Positions 9,120 to 17,272 of a stretch of 64,000 nucleotides of DNA are shown here, piece by piece. Both the position numbers and the translations under genes were made by a program. This DNA is from Pseudopedobacter sp037968815 (lineage in GTDB: Bacteria > Bacteroidota > Bacteroidia > Sphingobacteriales > Sphingobacteriaceae): positions 248,001-312,000 of the forward strand of contig JBBKWF010000008.1 in assembly GCA_037968815.1 (NCBI GenBank), read 5' to 3'. Position 1 is the stretch's first letter, and every line of letters begins with the position of its first letter. Under the pieces are notes generated by a model, which was given only the letters and a program-made list of their open reading frames with translations, did not search any database and had not been told where the DNA came from.

Positions 9120-9734
9120 CTAAAACTCAACTCTTGTCCCAACTCCTAACTTAAAAATTCCGGTAATATCTAAATCATGCGAATTTTGGAAATAACTGAT
9201 GCCGTAAAGTTCGTTAGTGTTAAACTCGCTATAAATACTAATTGATTTTACCCCTAAGTTTGGTAATAGCTTTTTTGCATCTAGCTTAAACTCGGTACTT
9301 AAAGATATATGTGGGCGAAAAGCGGTTGACCACCAGTAATAGCCATCAGGGTATTCGTCATCGTCCCAACGCGAATCAAAATCTCCACCTGCATGATAGG
9401 TTAAAAACACACCCGGATTGGTTGGGTATAAGGTTCCCCAATTTTTTATTCTTATACCATAAGGGCGATAAGCAAACTTTGCAGACAAAATATTTAAATC
9501 GCCACCGTATTTTGCCGGAACATAGCCATAACCAATATCTAAAGTGCTTTTTCCGCTTTTGTTTATTTTGTATCCAGCACTTAAATTAAACATGCCTATA
9601 CTACCGGCGTATTGTAAAACGGTGCTTGTAGGTACATACCACTTGTGCTTATTAATTTCTGAATCTTGTGCGTAAGTAAACTGAACGCAAAGAAATAATA
9701 GGGCAAATAATATTTTAGTAAGCAACTGGTTCAT
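9120..9734 (-). CDS. Secreted barrel-like protein, unknown function
   Basis: A 204-residue protein with a Sec signal peptide ending near CVQFTYAQ (residue ~22). The rest shows alternating aromatic strands (FNLSAGYKINKSGKSTLDIGYGYV, ILSAKFAYRPYGI, PGVFLTYHAGGDF) and ends with LGVGTRVEF, a strand closing in phenylalanine as in outer-membrane beta-barrels. A small 8-strand barrel is likely. Its start overlaps the end of the upstream phosphoesterase gene by 20 bp, so translation is coupled. I cannot name a family. Confidence 0.75.
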   Translation of the reverse strand: MNQLLTKILFALLFLCVQFTYAQDSEINKHKWYVPTSTVLQYAGSIGMFNLSAGYKINKSGKSTLDIGYGYVPAKYGGDLNILSAKFAYRPYGIRIKNWGTLYPTNPGVFLTYHAGGDFDSRWDDDEYPDGYYWWSTAFRPHISLSTEFKLDAKKLLPNLGVKSISIYSEFNTNELYGISYFQNSHDLDITGIFKLGVGTRVEF

Positions 9735-10527
9735 ATTTCAATAATTTGCCGTCAGCAATTTCAACGTATAAAAATTCTCGGTTGGTTACCGCATTTGAAG
9801 TGATAAAAGGGACACCTCCGGGAGTGACGTATCTGATTTTATTCGTGTTCTCGTGAGAGTGCAAAGACGCCACTACTTTAGGGGAGTTGTTTAAAAGATT
9901 TTCATAAGGTACTTGTAAGTTGCTATCAAAATCATCAGAAGTAGGTGGGATATGCGCCACACTAACAATAGCGTTTACAGTATTATCTGTTTCTAGTTCT
10001 TTCGCTAGCCAGTTTAAATCTGGAACCTGTCCGTTAAACTGATACTCACGACTGTTATCATCATGACAAATAAACTTCACTTTTTTATAAACAAAGCTAA
10101 AGTTTAGTACTCCAAACATCCGTTTATAGGCATTTAGTCCATTAGCTACTAAGTCATGGTTTCCAATTATGGCGATATAAGGAACATGTAGATCTTCATA
10201 GATTTTTGTTACCCATTCCATTTCTTGACGAAGTCCAAAGTCAGAAATGTCACCATTTAAAAGTACAAAATCAAGTTTTGGGAAATTAGTGTTTGCTAAG
10301 CCAATTAGGGCTCGGGCTTGGTCATATGATCTTTGAGTGTCCCCAGTTAATATAAACCTTACGGTATCGTCTGTGGTGATGACGTTTGTACGTAGTTTTG
10401 TTAGATTTTTAGCATTTAAATCTGTCGGACTATTGCTGTCAAAAGATTGGTTTGGACTGTACTCTAAGTTATCACAACTAAAAAAGAATAATGCGATTAA
10501 GAGTATTGGAAATATTTTTTTATTCAT
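9715..10527 (-). CDS. Calcineurin-like metallophosphoesterase lipoprotein
   Basis: The 270-residue protein begins with a lipoprotein signal (LIALFFFSC, Cys near 18). The metal-binding series of the calcineurin-like phosphoesterase fold follows in order: an Asp in ILTGDTQRS, LLNGDISDFG, IIGNHDL, a lone His in VAHIPP, and SLHSHEN in place of the usual GHxH. The first motif has Gln where DxH normally has His, so one metal ligand may be weak or replaced. It lies 22 bp after the metallo-beta-lactamase fold gene and overlaps the barrel gene, forming a three-gene operon. Substrate unknown. Confidence 0.88.
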   Translation of the reverse strand: MNKKIFPILLIALFFFSCDNLEYSPNQSFDSNSPTDLNAKNLTKLRTNVITTDDTVRFILTGDTQRSYDQARALIGLANTNFPKLDFVLLNGDISDFGLRQEMEWVTKIYEDLHVPYIAIIGNHDLVANGLNAYKRMFGVLNFSFVYKKVKFICHDDNSREYQFNGQVPDLNWLAKELETDNTVNAIVSVAHIPPTSDDFDSNLQVPYENLLNNSPKVVASLHSHENTNKIRYVTPGGVPFITSNAVTNREFLYVEIADGKLLKYEPVAY

Positions 10528-10549
10528 GTTTTGCTAAAGAGATACCTAC

Positions 10550-11389
10550 CTAGATATCTGCGATTGCAAATGCTTTATCAAATTTGATGCCTTTTTCTGT
10601 GTTCTTTAGAGTACAGCATTCATTTATAGAGTCGTGTTCTAAAATAAGGATATAGTTTTTTTCTTCAGCCTCTTTTAAAAAGATTGCTTTTTCATCTAAT
10701 GTTTTTAATGGAAACATATCATAACCCATTACATAGGGGAGGGGGATGTGTCCAAAGGAAGGTAATAAATCTGCCATATACACCAAGGTTTTACCCTTAT
10801 AGCTGATTTGTGGAAGCATCATTGCATCTGTATGTCCATACGCAAAACGGACTTTTATATTTTCGGTAAAAGAAACACCATCTACATTATCAATAAACTT
10901 TAATTGTCCGCTTTCTTGAATGGGTAATATGTTTTCTTTTAAAAAGGATGCTTTTTCTCTTTGGTTTGGGCTTACTGCCCAGTCCCAATGCTGTTTGTTG
11001 CTCCAATAAGTGGCGTTCTTAAAGGCAAGCTTAAGTTCTCCATTTTCGCGGATTACTGCACCACCAACATGGTCAAAGTGGAGGTGGGTTAAAAAAACAT
11101 CGGTAATGTCATCTTTGGTAAAACCTAGGTTAGCCAATGATTTTTCTAAAGTATCATCGCCATGCAGATAATAATGTTTTAAAAATTTTTCGTCCTGCTT
11201 ATCGCCGATACCAGTGTCCACCAAAATTAATCGTCCTTCGTCTTCAATCAATAAACAGCGCATTGCCCAAGTACAAAGGTTGTTTTCATCTGCCGGATTA
11301 GTTTTTTGCCATATCACTTTTGGCACAACGCCAAACATAGCGCCACCATCCAATTTAAAAAAGCCGGTATCTATCTTATATATGTTCAT
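10550..11389 (-). CDS. Metallo-beta-lactamase fold hydrolase
   Basis: This 279-residue protein has the metal-binding motif THLHFDHVGG (101-110; His102, His104, Asp106, His107), a further ligand His in AYGHTDAM, Asp in VYMADLLPS and His in LILEHDS. The long N-terminal part with LIEDEGRLILVDTGIG is typical of the lactonase/quorum-quenching-like branch, but the same pattern is found in many hydrolases, so no substrate is proposed. There is no signal peptide. It is the first gene of an operon with the phosphoesterase and barrel genes. Its upstream region is occupied by TGA-rich repeats. Confidence 0.88.
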   Translation of the reverse strand: MNIYKIDTGFFKLDGGAMFGVVPKVIWQKTNPADENNLCTWAMRCLLIEDEGRLILVDTGIGDKQDEKFLKHYYLHGDDTLEKSLANLGFTKDDITDVFLTHLHFDHVGGAVIRENGELKLAFKNATYWSNKQHWDWAVSPNQREKASFLKENILPIQESGQLKFIDNVDGVSFTENIKVRFAYGHTDAMMLPQISYKGKTLVYMADLLPSFGHIPLPYVMGYDMFPLKTLDEKAIFLKEAEEKNYILILEHDSINECCTLKNTEKGIKFDKAFAIADI

Positions 11390-11390
11390 A

Positions 11391-11467
11391 GTTGAGAATA
11401 GTTAGTGGTGAATAGTGAATGATTTATTGAGTGGCTATTGTGAGTAGATAATGGTTGAGTAGTGAAA
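11391..11467. repeat. Degenerate TGA-rich short repeat array
   Basis: The stretch between the hydrolase start and the four-helix-bundle gene is made of variants of GTGAATA, GTGAATG, TTGAGT and GTGAGTA, partly in 7-bp register (for example at 409-420 and 456-466 of the 11 kb block). Its sense is opposite to the CACCATT array on the other side of the gene at 11509. About 40 bp without obvious repeats follow before that gene. Confidence 0.6.
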
Positions 11468-11508
11468 TGCCTTGCAATTGGGCTGGAGTTAATGTGTTAA
11501 TTATGAAA

Positions 11509-11862
11509 TCATTCTTTATTTATCATGCCTGATAACATTTTGAATGTAGAAATTATGTGGGGTATGAGTGGTTTAATATCGGATTCAGTTATAAAACCTA
11601 ATAAAATCGAAACCTCAATTTGTGTGTCAATTTCAACAATTGAGCCTCGGCTCATCTCGTAATATCGTTTCCTTTCTACTAAAGATTTTCTAGAAGATCC
11701 TTCGGCTAAATTAGAACAAACTGACACCGCTGCTCGTTTTAATTGCTGACTTAAATTGTATTTTTCGTCGGCTGGAAGAAGTTTACAGACGAGGTAAATT
11801 TCTTTGTAAAGTAACTTACTTTCTTTATAGACTTCTAAGTTTTTATGAGAGAGATTAAGCAT
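11509..11862 (-). CDS. 23S rRNA IVS-type four-helix-bundle protein
   Basis: At 117 residues this is a standard member of the 'four helix bundle protein / 23S rRNA intervening sequence protein' family, with the diagnostic LSQQLKRAAVSVCSNLAEGSSR centre (about 57-77) and an RGSIVEIDTQIEVSILLGFI helix. Relatives are encoded inside 23S rRNA inserts in some bacteria, and the accessory protein Avd of diversity-generating retroelements has the same fold. Here the gene stands alone between lpdA and a hydrolase operon; no reverse transcriptase or rRNA is near. Short repeats lie on both sides, and a nested inverted repeat touches its start codon. Function unknown, family call firm. Confidence 0.9.
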   Translation of the reverse strand: MLNLSHKNLEVYKESKLLYKEIYLVCKLLPADEKYNLSQQLKRAAVSVCSNLAEGSSRKSLVERKRYYEMSRGSIVEIDTQIEVSILLGFITESDIKPLIPHIISTFKMLSGMINKE

Positions 11863-11911
11863 AATATGTAGCTCTATTAAGTTTATTTTGACCTTAATAA
11901 AACTACATATT
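11863..11911. repeat. Nested perfect inverted repeat before the four-helix-bundle gene
   Basis: AATATGTAG (863-871) pairs with CTACATATT (903-911). Inside it, TATTAAG (875-881) pairs with CTTAATA (893-899). The arms are separated by a 3x3 internal loop and an 11-nt loop (TTTATTTTGAC). It abuts the gene's ATG, so it is either the mRNA leader hairpin, an operator, or the end of an inserted unit. Confidence 0.7.
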
Positions 11912-11917
11912 ATTTTT

Positions 11918-11947
11918 CACCATTCACCATTCACCATTCACCATTCA
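11918..11947. repeat. Tandem heptamer CACCATT, four perfect copies
   Basis: CACCATT is repeated four times from 11918 to 11945 and continues as CA directly into the lpdA stop codon on the other strand. The next base block upstream (11911-11917) is T-rich. Confidence 0.9.
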
Positions 11948-13336
11948 CTAAAGGTGTATCACCTCTCCGTAAGCGTCAGCGGCAGCTTCCATAATTGCCT
12001 CGCTCATGGTTGGGTGTGGATGTACAGCTTTAATTAGCTCCATACCAGTAGTTTCTAGTTTACGAGCAACCACTAATTCAGCAATCATCTCAGTAACGTT
12101 GTTACCGATCATGTGAGCACCTAATAATTCACCGTATTTAGCATCAAAAACTAACTTCACAAAACCATCTTTAGCACCAGAAGCACTTGCTTTACCTGAA
12201 GCCGAGAATGGGAATTTACCCACTTTAAGTTCGTAACCTGCTTCTTTTGCTTTTTTCTCTGTTAAACCAACAGATGCAATTTCTGGAGAGCAATAAGTAC
12301 AGCCTGGAATATTACCATAATTTAATGGCTCTGGGTGGTGACCAGCAATTTTCTCTACACAGATAATTCCTTCTGCAGAAGCAACGTGAGCTAAAGCCTG
12401 TCCAGCAACAATGTCACCAATAGCATAAACTCCGTTTATATTTGTTTTGTAGAATTCATCAGTTACTACACGACCTTTATCTACTTTTACACCCACTTCT
12501 TCAAGTCCAATACCTTCTAAATTTGGTGTGTAACCTACTGCGGATAAAACAACTTCAGCTTCTAAAACTTTTTCGCCAGCTTCTGTTTTAATAGTTACTT
12601 TACAAACGTCTCCACTACTGTCAATTTTTTCAACAGATGATTTTGTTAAGATATCTATTCCTACTTTTTTGAAAGAACGAGCCAACTGTTTTGAAACATC
12701 TTCATCTTCAACAGGCACAACGTTATCCATAAATTCAACAATAGTAACTTTAGTACCCATTGTTGCATAAAAATAAGCAAACTCAACACCTATAGCACCA
12801 GACCCCATTACAATAAGGCTTTTTGGTTGTTTAGGTAAAGTCATTGCTTCGCGGTAGCCAATTACTTTTTTACCATCTTGTTTAATGTGTGGCAATTCGC
12901 GAGAACGACCACCAGTAGCTAAAATGGTGCTTTTTGCAGTGTACTCTTTAGTAGTTCCGTCGGCTGCTTTTACTTCAACTTTACCACCTGCTTTAATTTT
13001 TCCGAAACCATTGATAACATCAATTTTGTTCTTCTTCATCAAAAACTGAATTCCTTTGCTCATGCCATCGGCAACACCACGGCTTCTTTTAACTACAGCG
13101 TTAAAATCAGCAGAAGCTTCATTTACTGTAATTCCATAGTCGGCAGCGTGATTAATGTATTCGAAAACCTGAGCACTTTTTAGTAATGCTTTCGTTGGGA
13201 TACAGCCCCAGTTTAAGCATACACCACCCAGAGATTCTTTTTCTACGATAGCTGTTTTTAACCCTAATTGTGCGGCTCTAATTGCAGCAACATAACCACC
13301 CGGGCCGCTGCCAATAACTATTAAATCATAATTCAT
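11948..13336 (-). CDS. lpdA: Dihydrolipoyl dehydrogenase (E3)
   Basis: This flavoprotein reoxidises dihydrolipoamide in 2-oxo-acid dehydrogenase complexes and in glycine cleavage. The FAD-binding GSGPGGY (9-15), the redox disulfide GGVCLNWGC (Cys40 and Cys45), the NAD-binding GSGAIGVEFA and the C-terminal HPHPTMSEA with the catalytic His are all present. The frame extends 13 codons upstream to a TTG at 13375, but this TTG lies in a TAGATTTG promoter box, so I choose the ATG at 13336 (462 residues, normal length). No E1 or E2 genes are adjacent. Confidence 0.97.
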   Translation of the reverse strand: MNYDLIVIGSGPGGYVAAIRAAQLGLKTAIVEKESLGGVCLNWGCIPTKALLKSAQVFEYINHAADYGITVNEASADFNAVVKRSRGVADGMSKGIQFLMKKNKIDVINGFGKIKAGGKVEVKAADGTTKEYTAKSTILATGGRSRELPHIKQDGKKVIGYREAMTLPKQPKSLIVMGSGAIGVEFAYFYATMGTKVTIVEFMDNVVPVEDEDVSKQLARSFKKVGIDILTKSSVEKIDSSGDVCKVTIKTEAGEKVLEAEVVLSAVGYTPNLEGIGLEEVGVKVDKGRVVTDEFYKTNINGVYAIGDIVAGQALAHVASAEGIICVEKIAGHHPEPLNYGNIPGCTYCSPEIASVGLTEKKAKEAGYELKVGKFPFSASGKASASGAKDGFVKLVFDAKYGELLGAHMIGNNVTEMIAELVVARKLETTGMELIKAVHPHPTMSEAIMEAAADAYGEVIHL

Positions 13337-13372
13337 ATCAAAAAAAATTGAATTGTCGTTTTTTGTGTGATG

Positions 13373-13380
13373 CAAATCTA
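13373..13380 (-). promoter_or_regulatory. -7 promoter box TAGATTTG of lpdA
   Basis: Exact TAnnTTTG on the minus strand; it gives a leader of about 33 nt to the ATG at 13336 and rules out the TTG at 13375. Confidence 0.55.
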
Positions 13381-13564
13381 ATCAATTTAAGATTTTAAAA
13401 AAATTGATAAGAATTTAGTTTTGAATAAAATGTAAGATAGTTGCGTGGTTATCAGGTAGAATGATTGTTATATAAATATTACATTATTTACAATTAATTA
13501 ATCTTCAACATGAAAATATTTGAGGAATTGTTAGGACATTTGGCAAACTAAAAAAAACTAACAC

Positions 13565-16500
13565 ATGGAAAGAAAATTACACACAAAATTAGCACTCTCG
13601 CTATTAACGTTGTTGGTGACAACGTTTACAGTGTTTGGGCAGGTTACTACCTCCGCAATTAGTGGGTTGGTAAAAGATTCTAAAGGAGAAGTTTCTATCG
13701 GGGCAACCGTTAAAGCGGTGCATACCCCAAGTGGCACAAGCTACTCATCACAAACAAATGTTGATGGAAGGTTTTACATGCCTAATATGCGTACGGGTGG
13801 GCCGTACAATCTAGAGGTAACCTATGTAGGTTATCACCCACAAAAGTATAGCGATATTAATTTAGTATTAGGTGAAACTTACAAAATGACCATTACACTT
13901 TCATCAACAAGTGAAGTGTTAACCGAAGTTGTTGTTACCGCTCAAGGCTCTAAGTTAAATAACAACAAAACAGGTGCTAGTACTAATGTTAGTACAGAAC
14001 AACTAACAGCTTTACCTACAATTTCAAGAAGTGTTACAGATTTTACCCGTTTAACTCCACAAGCAAACGGGAATGGTTTTGCTGGTAGAGACGGCCGTTA
14101 TAACAACCTGCAGATTGACGGTGCTAATTTTAATAATGGTTTTGGATTAAGCTCAAATCCTCTACCAGGTGGTTCATCCCAACCAATTTCTATCGACGCT
14201 ATTGAGGAAGTGCAAATCAATATTGCTCCTTACGATGTTAGACAGTCTGGTTTTACTGGTGCGGGTATTAATGCAGTAACCAGAAGCGGAACAAATAACT
14301 TTAAAGGGTCTGCTTATACTTTTTACCGTAACGAAAACTATAACGGAAATAATGTGAACGGAGTAAAACTTCCTGCTTTTACTGAAAGTAAAAACTTAGT
14401 TTACGGAGCTAGAATTGGTGGCCCAATTATTAAGGATAAACTTTTCTTTTTTGCTAACTATGAAAATGAAAGTTCTACTTACCCAGGTATTAACTGGATA
14501 GCTACAAGACCTGGTGTTACTGGAAGTAATGTTTCAAGAACTACAGCAGTTGACTTAGAAAGAGTAAGAAATTATTTATTAAGTACTTACAATTACGACC
14601 CAGGTGCTTATGAAAATTTTGCAAATGATTTTCAAGATAAAAGCAATAAGTTTTTAGCTCGTTTAGATTGGAATATCAACAATAAAAACAAGTTTACTAT
14701 TAGATACACACAAGTAGAAGGTACAAGTGACCAAACTACTAGTTCTACTTCTTCTCCAAACCCAAGACCTTCTTCTTCAAGAATTGGCTCAAACTCTTTA
14801 GCGTTTGAGAACTCACAATATCAATTTAAAAACATTGTAAGATCTGTAACTGGTGAGTTAAATACTACTTTAAGTTCTTCTTTATCTAATCAGTTTTTAG
14901 CTACTTACAGCAGAATTCAAGATACAAGAAGTACTCCTGGAGCAGATTTTCCATTCGTAGATATCCAGAGCGGTGGAGATTCTTACATGAGTTTTGGTAC
15001 TGAACTGTTTTCTAAAAACAATGACCTTATCAACAATAACTATTCTTTTGTAAATAATTTAACCTACTTAAAAGGTAACCATACTTTTACAGGAGGTGTT
15101 AGTTTTGAACTTCAAAATTTTGGTAATAGTTTTCAACGTTACGCTACATCTTATTACAGATACGCATCAGTTGATGATTTTATTAATAATGCAAACCCGA
15201 CTCAGTTTGGTTTAACATACCCTTATGAAGGTCAAGATCCTTATTCTAAAATTAATTTTGGTTTAGCAGGTGCTTATATCCAAGATAAAATCAATATCAA
15301 TGATAAATTTGATTTAACCCTAGGGCTAAGAGCTGAGTTGCCTATTTATCTTAATGATTTAACACCAAATCCTTCAATTGATGCATTATACTTGTCTGCA
15401 ACTGACGGTACGCAAACTACTTATAGCAGTGGCGAATGGCCAAAATCTCGTTTAATGGTTTCTCCAAGAGTTGGTTTTAATTACGATGTTTTTGGAGATA
15501 GAACCTTAAAAGTTAGAGGTGGAACAGGCGTTTTTGCAGGTAGAGTTCCTTTTGTATTCTTAACTAATATGCCATCAGGTAGTGGTGTTATTCAGAATGT
15601 ATTAGATGGAATTCCTACAAGTGCATTAAGTTCAATTACTTTTAACCCTGATGCTCAATACTGGTTAAATAATGGGCCATCAAATGTGTTTATTAAAACT
15701 CCAAATGCTGGTGCGCCAGGAAGTTTTGCATTGGTAGATAGAGATTTTAAAATGCCAATGGTATGGAGAAGTAGTTTAGGTGCTGATTACGCAATACCTA
15801 ACACAAACTTAATTGCAACAGCGGATTTATTGTATACTAAAGATATTAATGCTGTTTATCAATTTAATACCAACAGAAGAGCTGCTACCATGAGAATGAA
15901 TTATTCTGGTGATACAAGAGATTTCTGGAATAGTACAAACGTTAAATATAATTCTGCACTTAGTGGAGATGCTGTAGTATTAAGTAATACAGATAAAGGA
16001 AATTCTTATACTTTAACTGGTGGTTTATCTATGCCTAGCAACAGAGGTTTGTTTGGTTCTGTTTTCTACACTTACTCAATGTCTAAAGACGTAAGTGCTA
16101 ACCCAGGTTCAAGTGCTGGTTCTGCATGGTCAAATAATTATTCAATTAACGACCCTAACGAATTGTTATTAGGTTACTCTCAGTATGCAATTCCTCACAG
16201 AGTTATTGCAAACCTATCTTACAAGTTTGAGTACCTTAATCATTTAGGTACAACAGTTTCTTTATTTTATGAAGGAGCAGCTCAAAACCGTTTTGCTTAC
16301 ACTTATAATGGTGATTTAAACAAAGATGGTGTTAGTAATGATTTATTATACATCCCTGCAAACTCTTCAGATTTAACTTTTGACCCAATAATGAGTGGTG
16401 GAAATGTGTTATTTACTGCTGCACAACAAAAGGATGCCTTTGATAAATTTGTAAATAACGATAAAGCTTTAAAAGATGCTAAAGGCGGATACGTAGAAAG

Positions 16501-16855
16501 AAATGCTGGCTTATACCCTTGGTTTAACAAGTTTGATTTCCGTTTGTTACAAGATGTTTTTACAGATATTAAAGGAAAGAAAAACAGTTTACAGCTTTCA
16601 GTTGATATTAAAAACCTAGGTAATTTATTAAGTAATAAATGGGGAGTTTACCAACAGTTAAATAGTGGTAGCTCATTCAATTACGCTTTGTTAAAAGTTG
16701 CTAGTGTTTCTGCTGCAGGTGTACCAACCTTTAACATGATTACTATTAAAGATGCTACTGGCGCTACTGTAATGCCGGAAACTGCATTCAGAGATAATGT
16801 TTCTTTATCTAGTACTTGGAGTATGCAAATTGGTTTAAGATATATCTTCAACTAG
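13565..16855 (+). CDS. TonB-dependent outer-membrane receptor, Oar-like
   Basis: A 1096-residue outer-membrane protein with a signal peptide (to about VFGQ, residue 26), a carboxypeptidase-regulatory-like domain (SAISGLVKDSKGEVSIGATV to ITLSS, about 30-118), a plug domain (SVTDFTRLTPQANGNGF to GINAVTRSGTNNFKGSAY, about 155-250) and a long beta-barrel that ends in LRYIFN, a C-terminal aromatic strand followed by one extra Asn. There is no SusD gene beside it, so it belongs with the Oar-type receptors and not with a SusCD glycan pair. The ligand is unknown. A strong terminator follows, so it is transcribed alone. Upstream, only a partial promoter match (GGACATTTG) is seen. Confidence 0.93.
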   Translation: MERKLHTKLALSLLTLLVTTFTVFGQVTTSAISGLVKDSKGEVSIGATVKAVHTPSGTSYSSQTNVDGRFYMPNMRTGGPYNLEVTYVGYHPQKYSDINLVLGETYKMTITLSSTSEVLTEVVVTAQGSKLNNNKTGASTNVSTEQLTALPTISRSVTDFTRLTPQANGNGFAGRDGRYNNLQIDGANFNNGFGLSSNPLPGGSSQPISIDAIEEVQINIAPYDVRQSGFTGAGINAVTRSGTNNFKGSAYTFYRNENYNGNNVNGVKLPAFTESKNLVYGARIGGPIIKDKLFFFANYENESSTYPGINWIATRPGVTGSNVSRTTAVDLERVRNYLLSTYNYDPGAYENFANDFQDKSNKFLARLDWNINNKNKFTIRYTQVEGTSDQTTSSTSSPNPRPSSSRIGSNSLAFENSQYQFKNIVRSVTGELNTTLSSSLSNQFLATYSRIQDTRSTPGADFPFVDIQSGGDSYMSFGTELFSKNNDLINNNYSFVNNLTYLKGNHTFTGGVSFELQNFGNSFQRYATSYYRYASVDDFINNANPTQFGLTYPYEGQDPYSKINFGLAGAYIQDKININDKFDLTLGLRAELPIYLNDLTPNPSIDALYLSATDGTQTTYSSGEWPKSRLMVSPRVGFNYDVFGDRTLKVRGGTGVFAGRVPFVFLTNMPSGSGVIQNVLDGIPTSALSSITFNPDAQYWLNNGPSNVFIKTPNAGAPGSFALVDRDFKMPMVWRSSLGADYAIPNTNLIATADLLYTKDINAVYQFNTNRRAATMRMNYSGDTRDFWNSTNVKYNSALSGDAVVLSNTDKGNSYTLTGGLSMPSNRGLFGSVFYTYSMSKDVSANPGSSAGSAWSNNYSINDPNELLLGYSQYAIPHRVIANLSYKFEYLNHLGTTVSLFYEGAAQNRFAYTYNGDLNKDGVSNDLLYIPANSSDLTFDPIMSGGNVLFTAAQQKDAFDKFVNNDKALKDAKGGYVERNAGLYPWFNKFDFRLLQDVFTDIKGKKNSLQLSVDIKNLGNLLSNKWGVYQQLNSGSSFNYALLKVASVSAAGVPTFNMITIKDATGATVMPETAFRDNVSLSSTWSMQIGLRYIFN

Positions 16856-16879
16856 TTTAGAACTAAACTTTAAGGTTTA

Positions 16880-16908
16880 AAAACCGTCTTGAAAAAGACG
16901 GTTTTTTT
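16880..16908 (+). terminator. Strong terminator of the TonB receptor
   Basis: AAAACCGTCTT pairs perfectly with AAGACGGTTTT around a GAAA loop, followed by T residues, 24 bp after the stop codon. Confidence 0.92.
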
Positions 16909-16969
16909 GTTTATAAGAACATGGTTACTCATAATTTAGTGCTGTGGTTTTGAGTAAGTGAGTATCCTA

Positions 16970-17219
16970 ATGAAAAGTATGTTTTACTGTCTGAATATAT
17001 GTTTTGTTATAATTGGTTGCTCAAAAAATCAACAGAAATAATCAAGGAAACACCAAGTAATAAAATAACACCGTTACTATATCAAGTTATTGAGGACTTT
17101 GAATTTGAGGCTAAGAATACTTATTCAACTGGTAATGCTGTTGTAAAATAGGGACTTGGCTTTTTAATGATGCTTTGTTAGGTTTAATTACTGAGGATGT
17201 AAAAACACTTACAAAATAA
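16970..17219 (+). pseudogene. Decayed small lipoprotein gene
   Basis: An ATG at 16970 opens a convincing lipoprotein signal (MKSMFYCLNICFVIIGCSKNQQK), but the frame stops at 17041. The next frame continues at once as EIIKETPSNKITPLLYQV, IEDFEFEAKNTYSTGNAVVK, to a TAG at 17151. A third frame then reads LFNDALLGLITEDVKTLTK to a TAA at 17219. The reading across frames looks like one former protein of about 80 residues with at least two frameshifts or small deletions. I know no family for it. A sequencing error could explain one shift but hardly both. Confidence 0.6.
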
Positions 17220-17254
17220 AAAAGACGTTGTTTTTCAAAAACAACGTCTTTTAA
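17218..17254. terminator. Bidirectional terminator
   Basis: AAAAGACGTTGTTTTT and AAAAACAACGTCTTTT form a 16-bp near-perfect stem with a one-base centre, ending with A/T runs on both sides. It serves the amidohydrolase gene on the minus strand and the decayed gene on the plus strand. Confidence 0.9.
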
Positions 17255-17272
17255 TTAAAATAAAGCATCTAA

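Noticed and set aside
11509..11862. Diversity-generating retroelement accessory gene (avd)
   Set aside because: The fold family is the same, but there is no reverse transcriptase, template repeat or variable target gene within the window; the family's plain four-helix-bundle members are far more common.
11918..11947. CRISPR-like array
   Set aside because: CACCATT copies are direct tandem repeats without spacers, and no cas genes are near.
13565..16855. SusC of a polysaccharide-utilisation locus
   Set aside because: No SusD, glycoside hydrolase or sigma/anti-sigma pair lies beside it; the N-terminal domain fits Oar-like receptors better.
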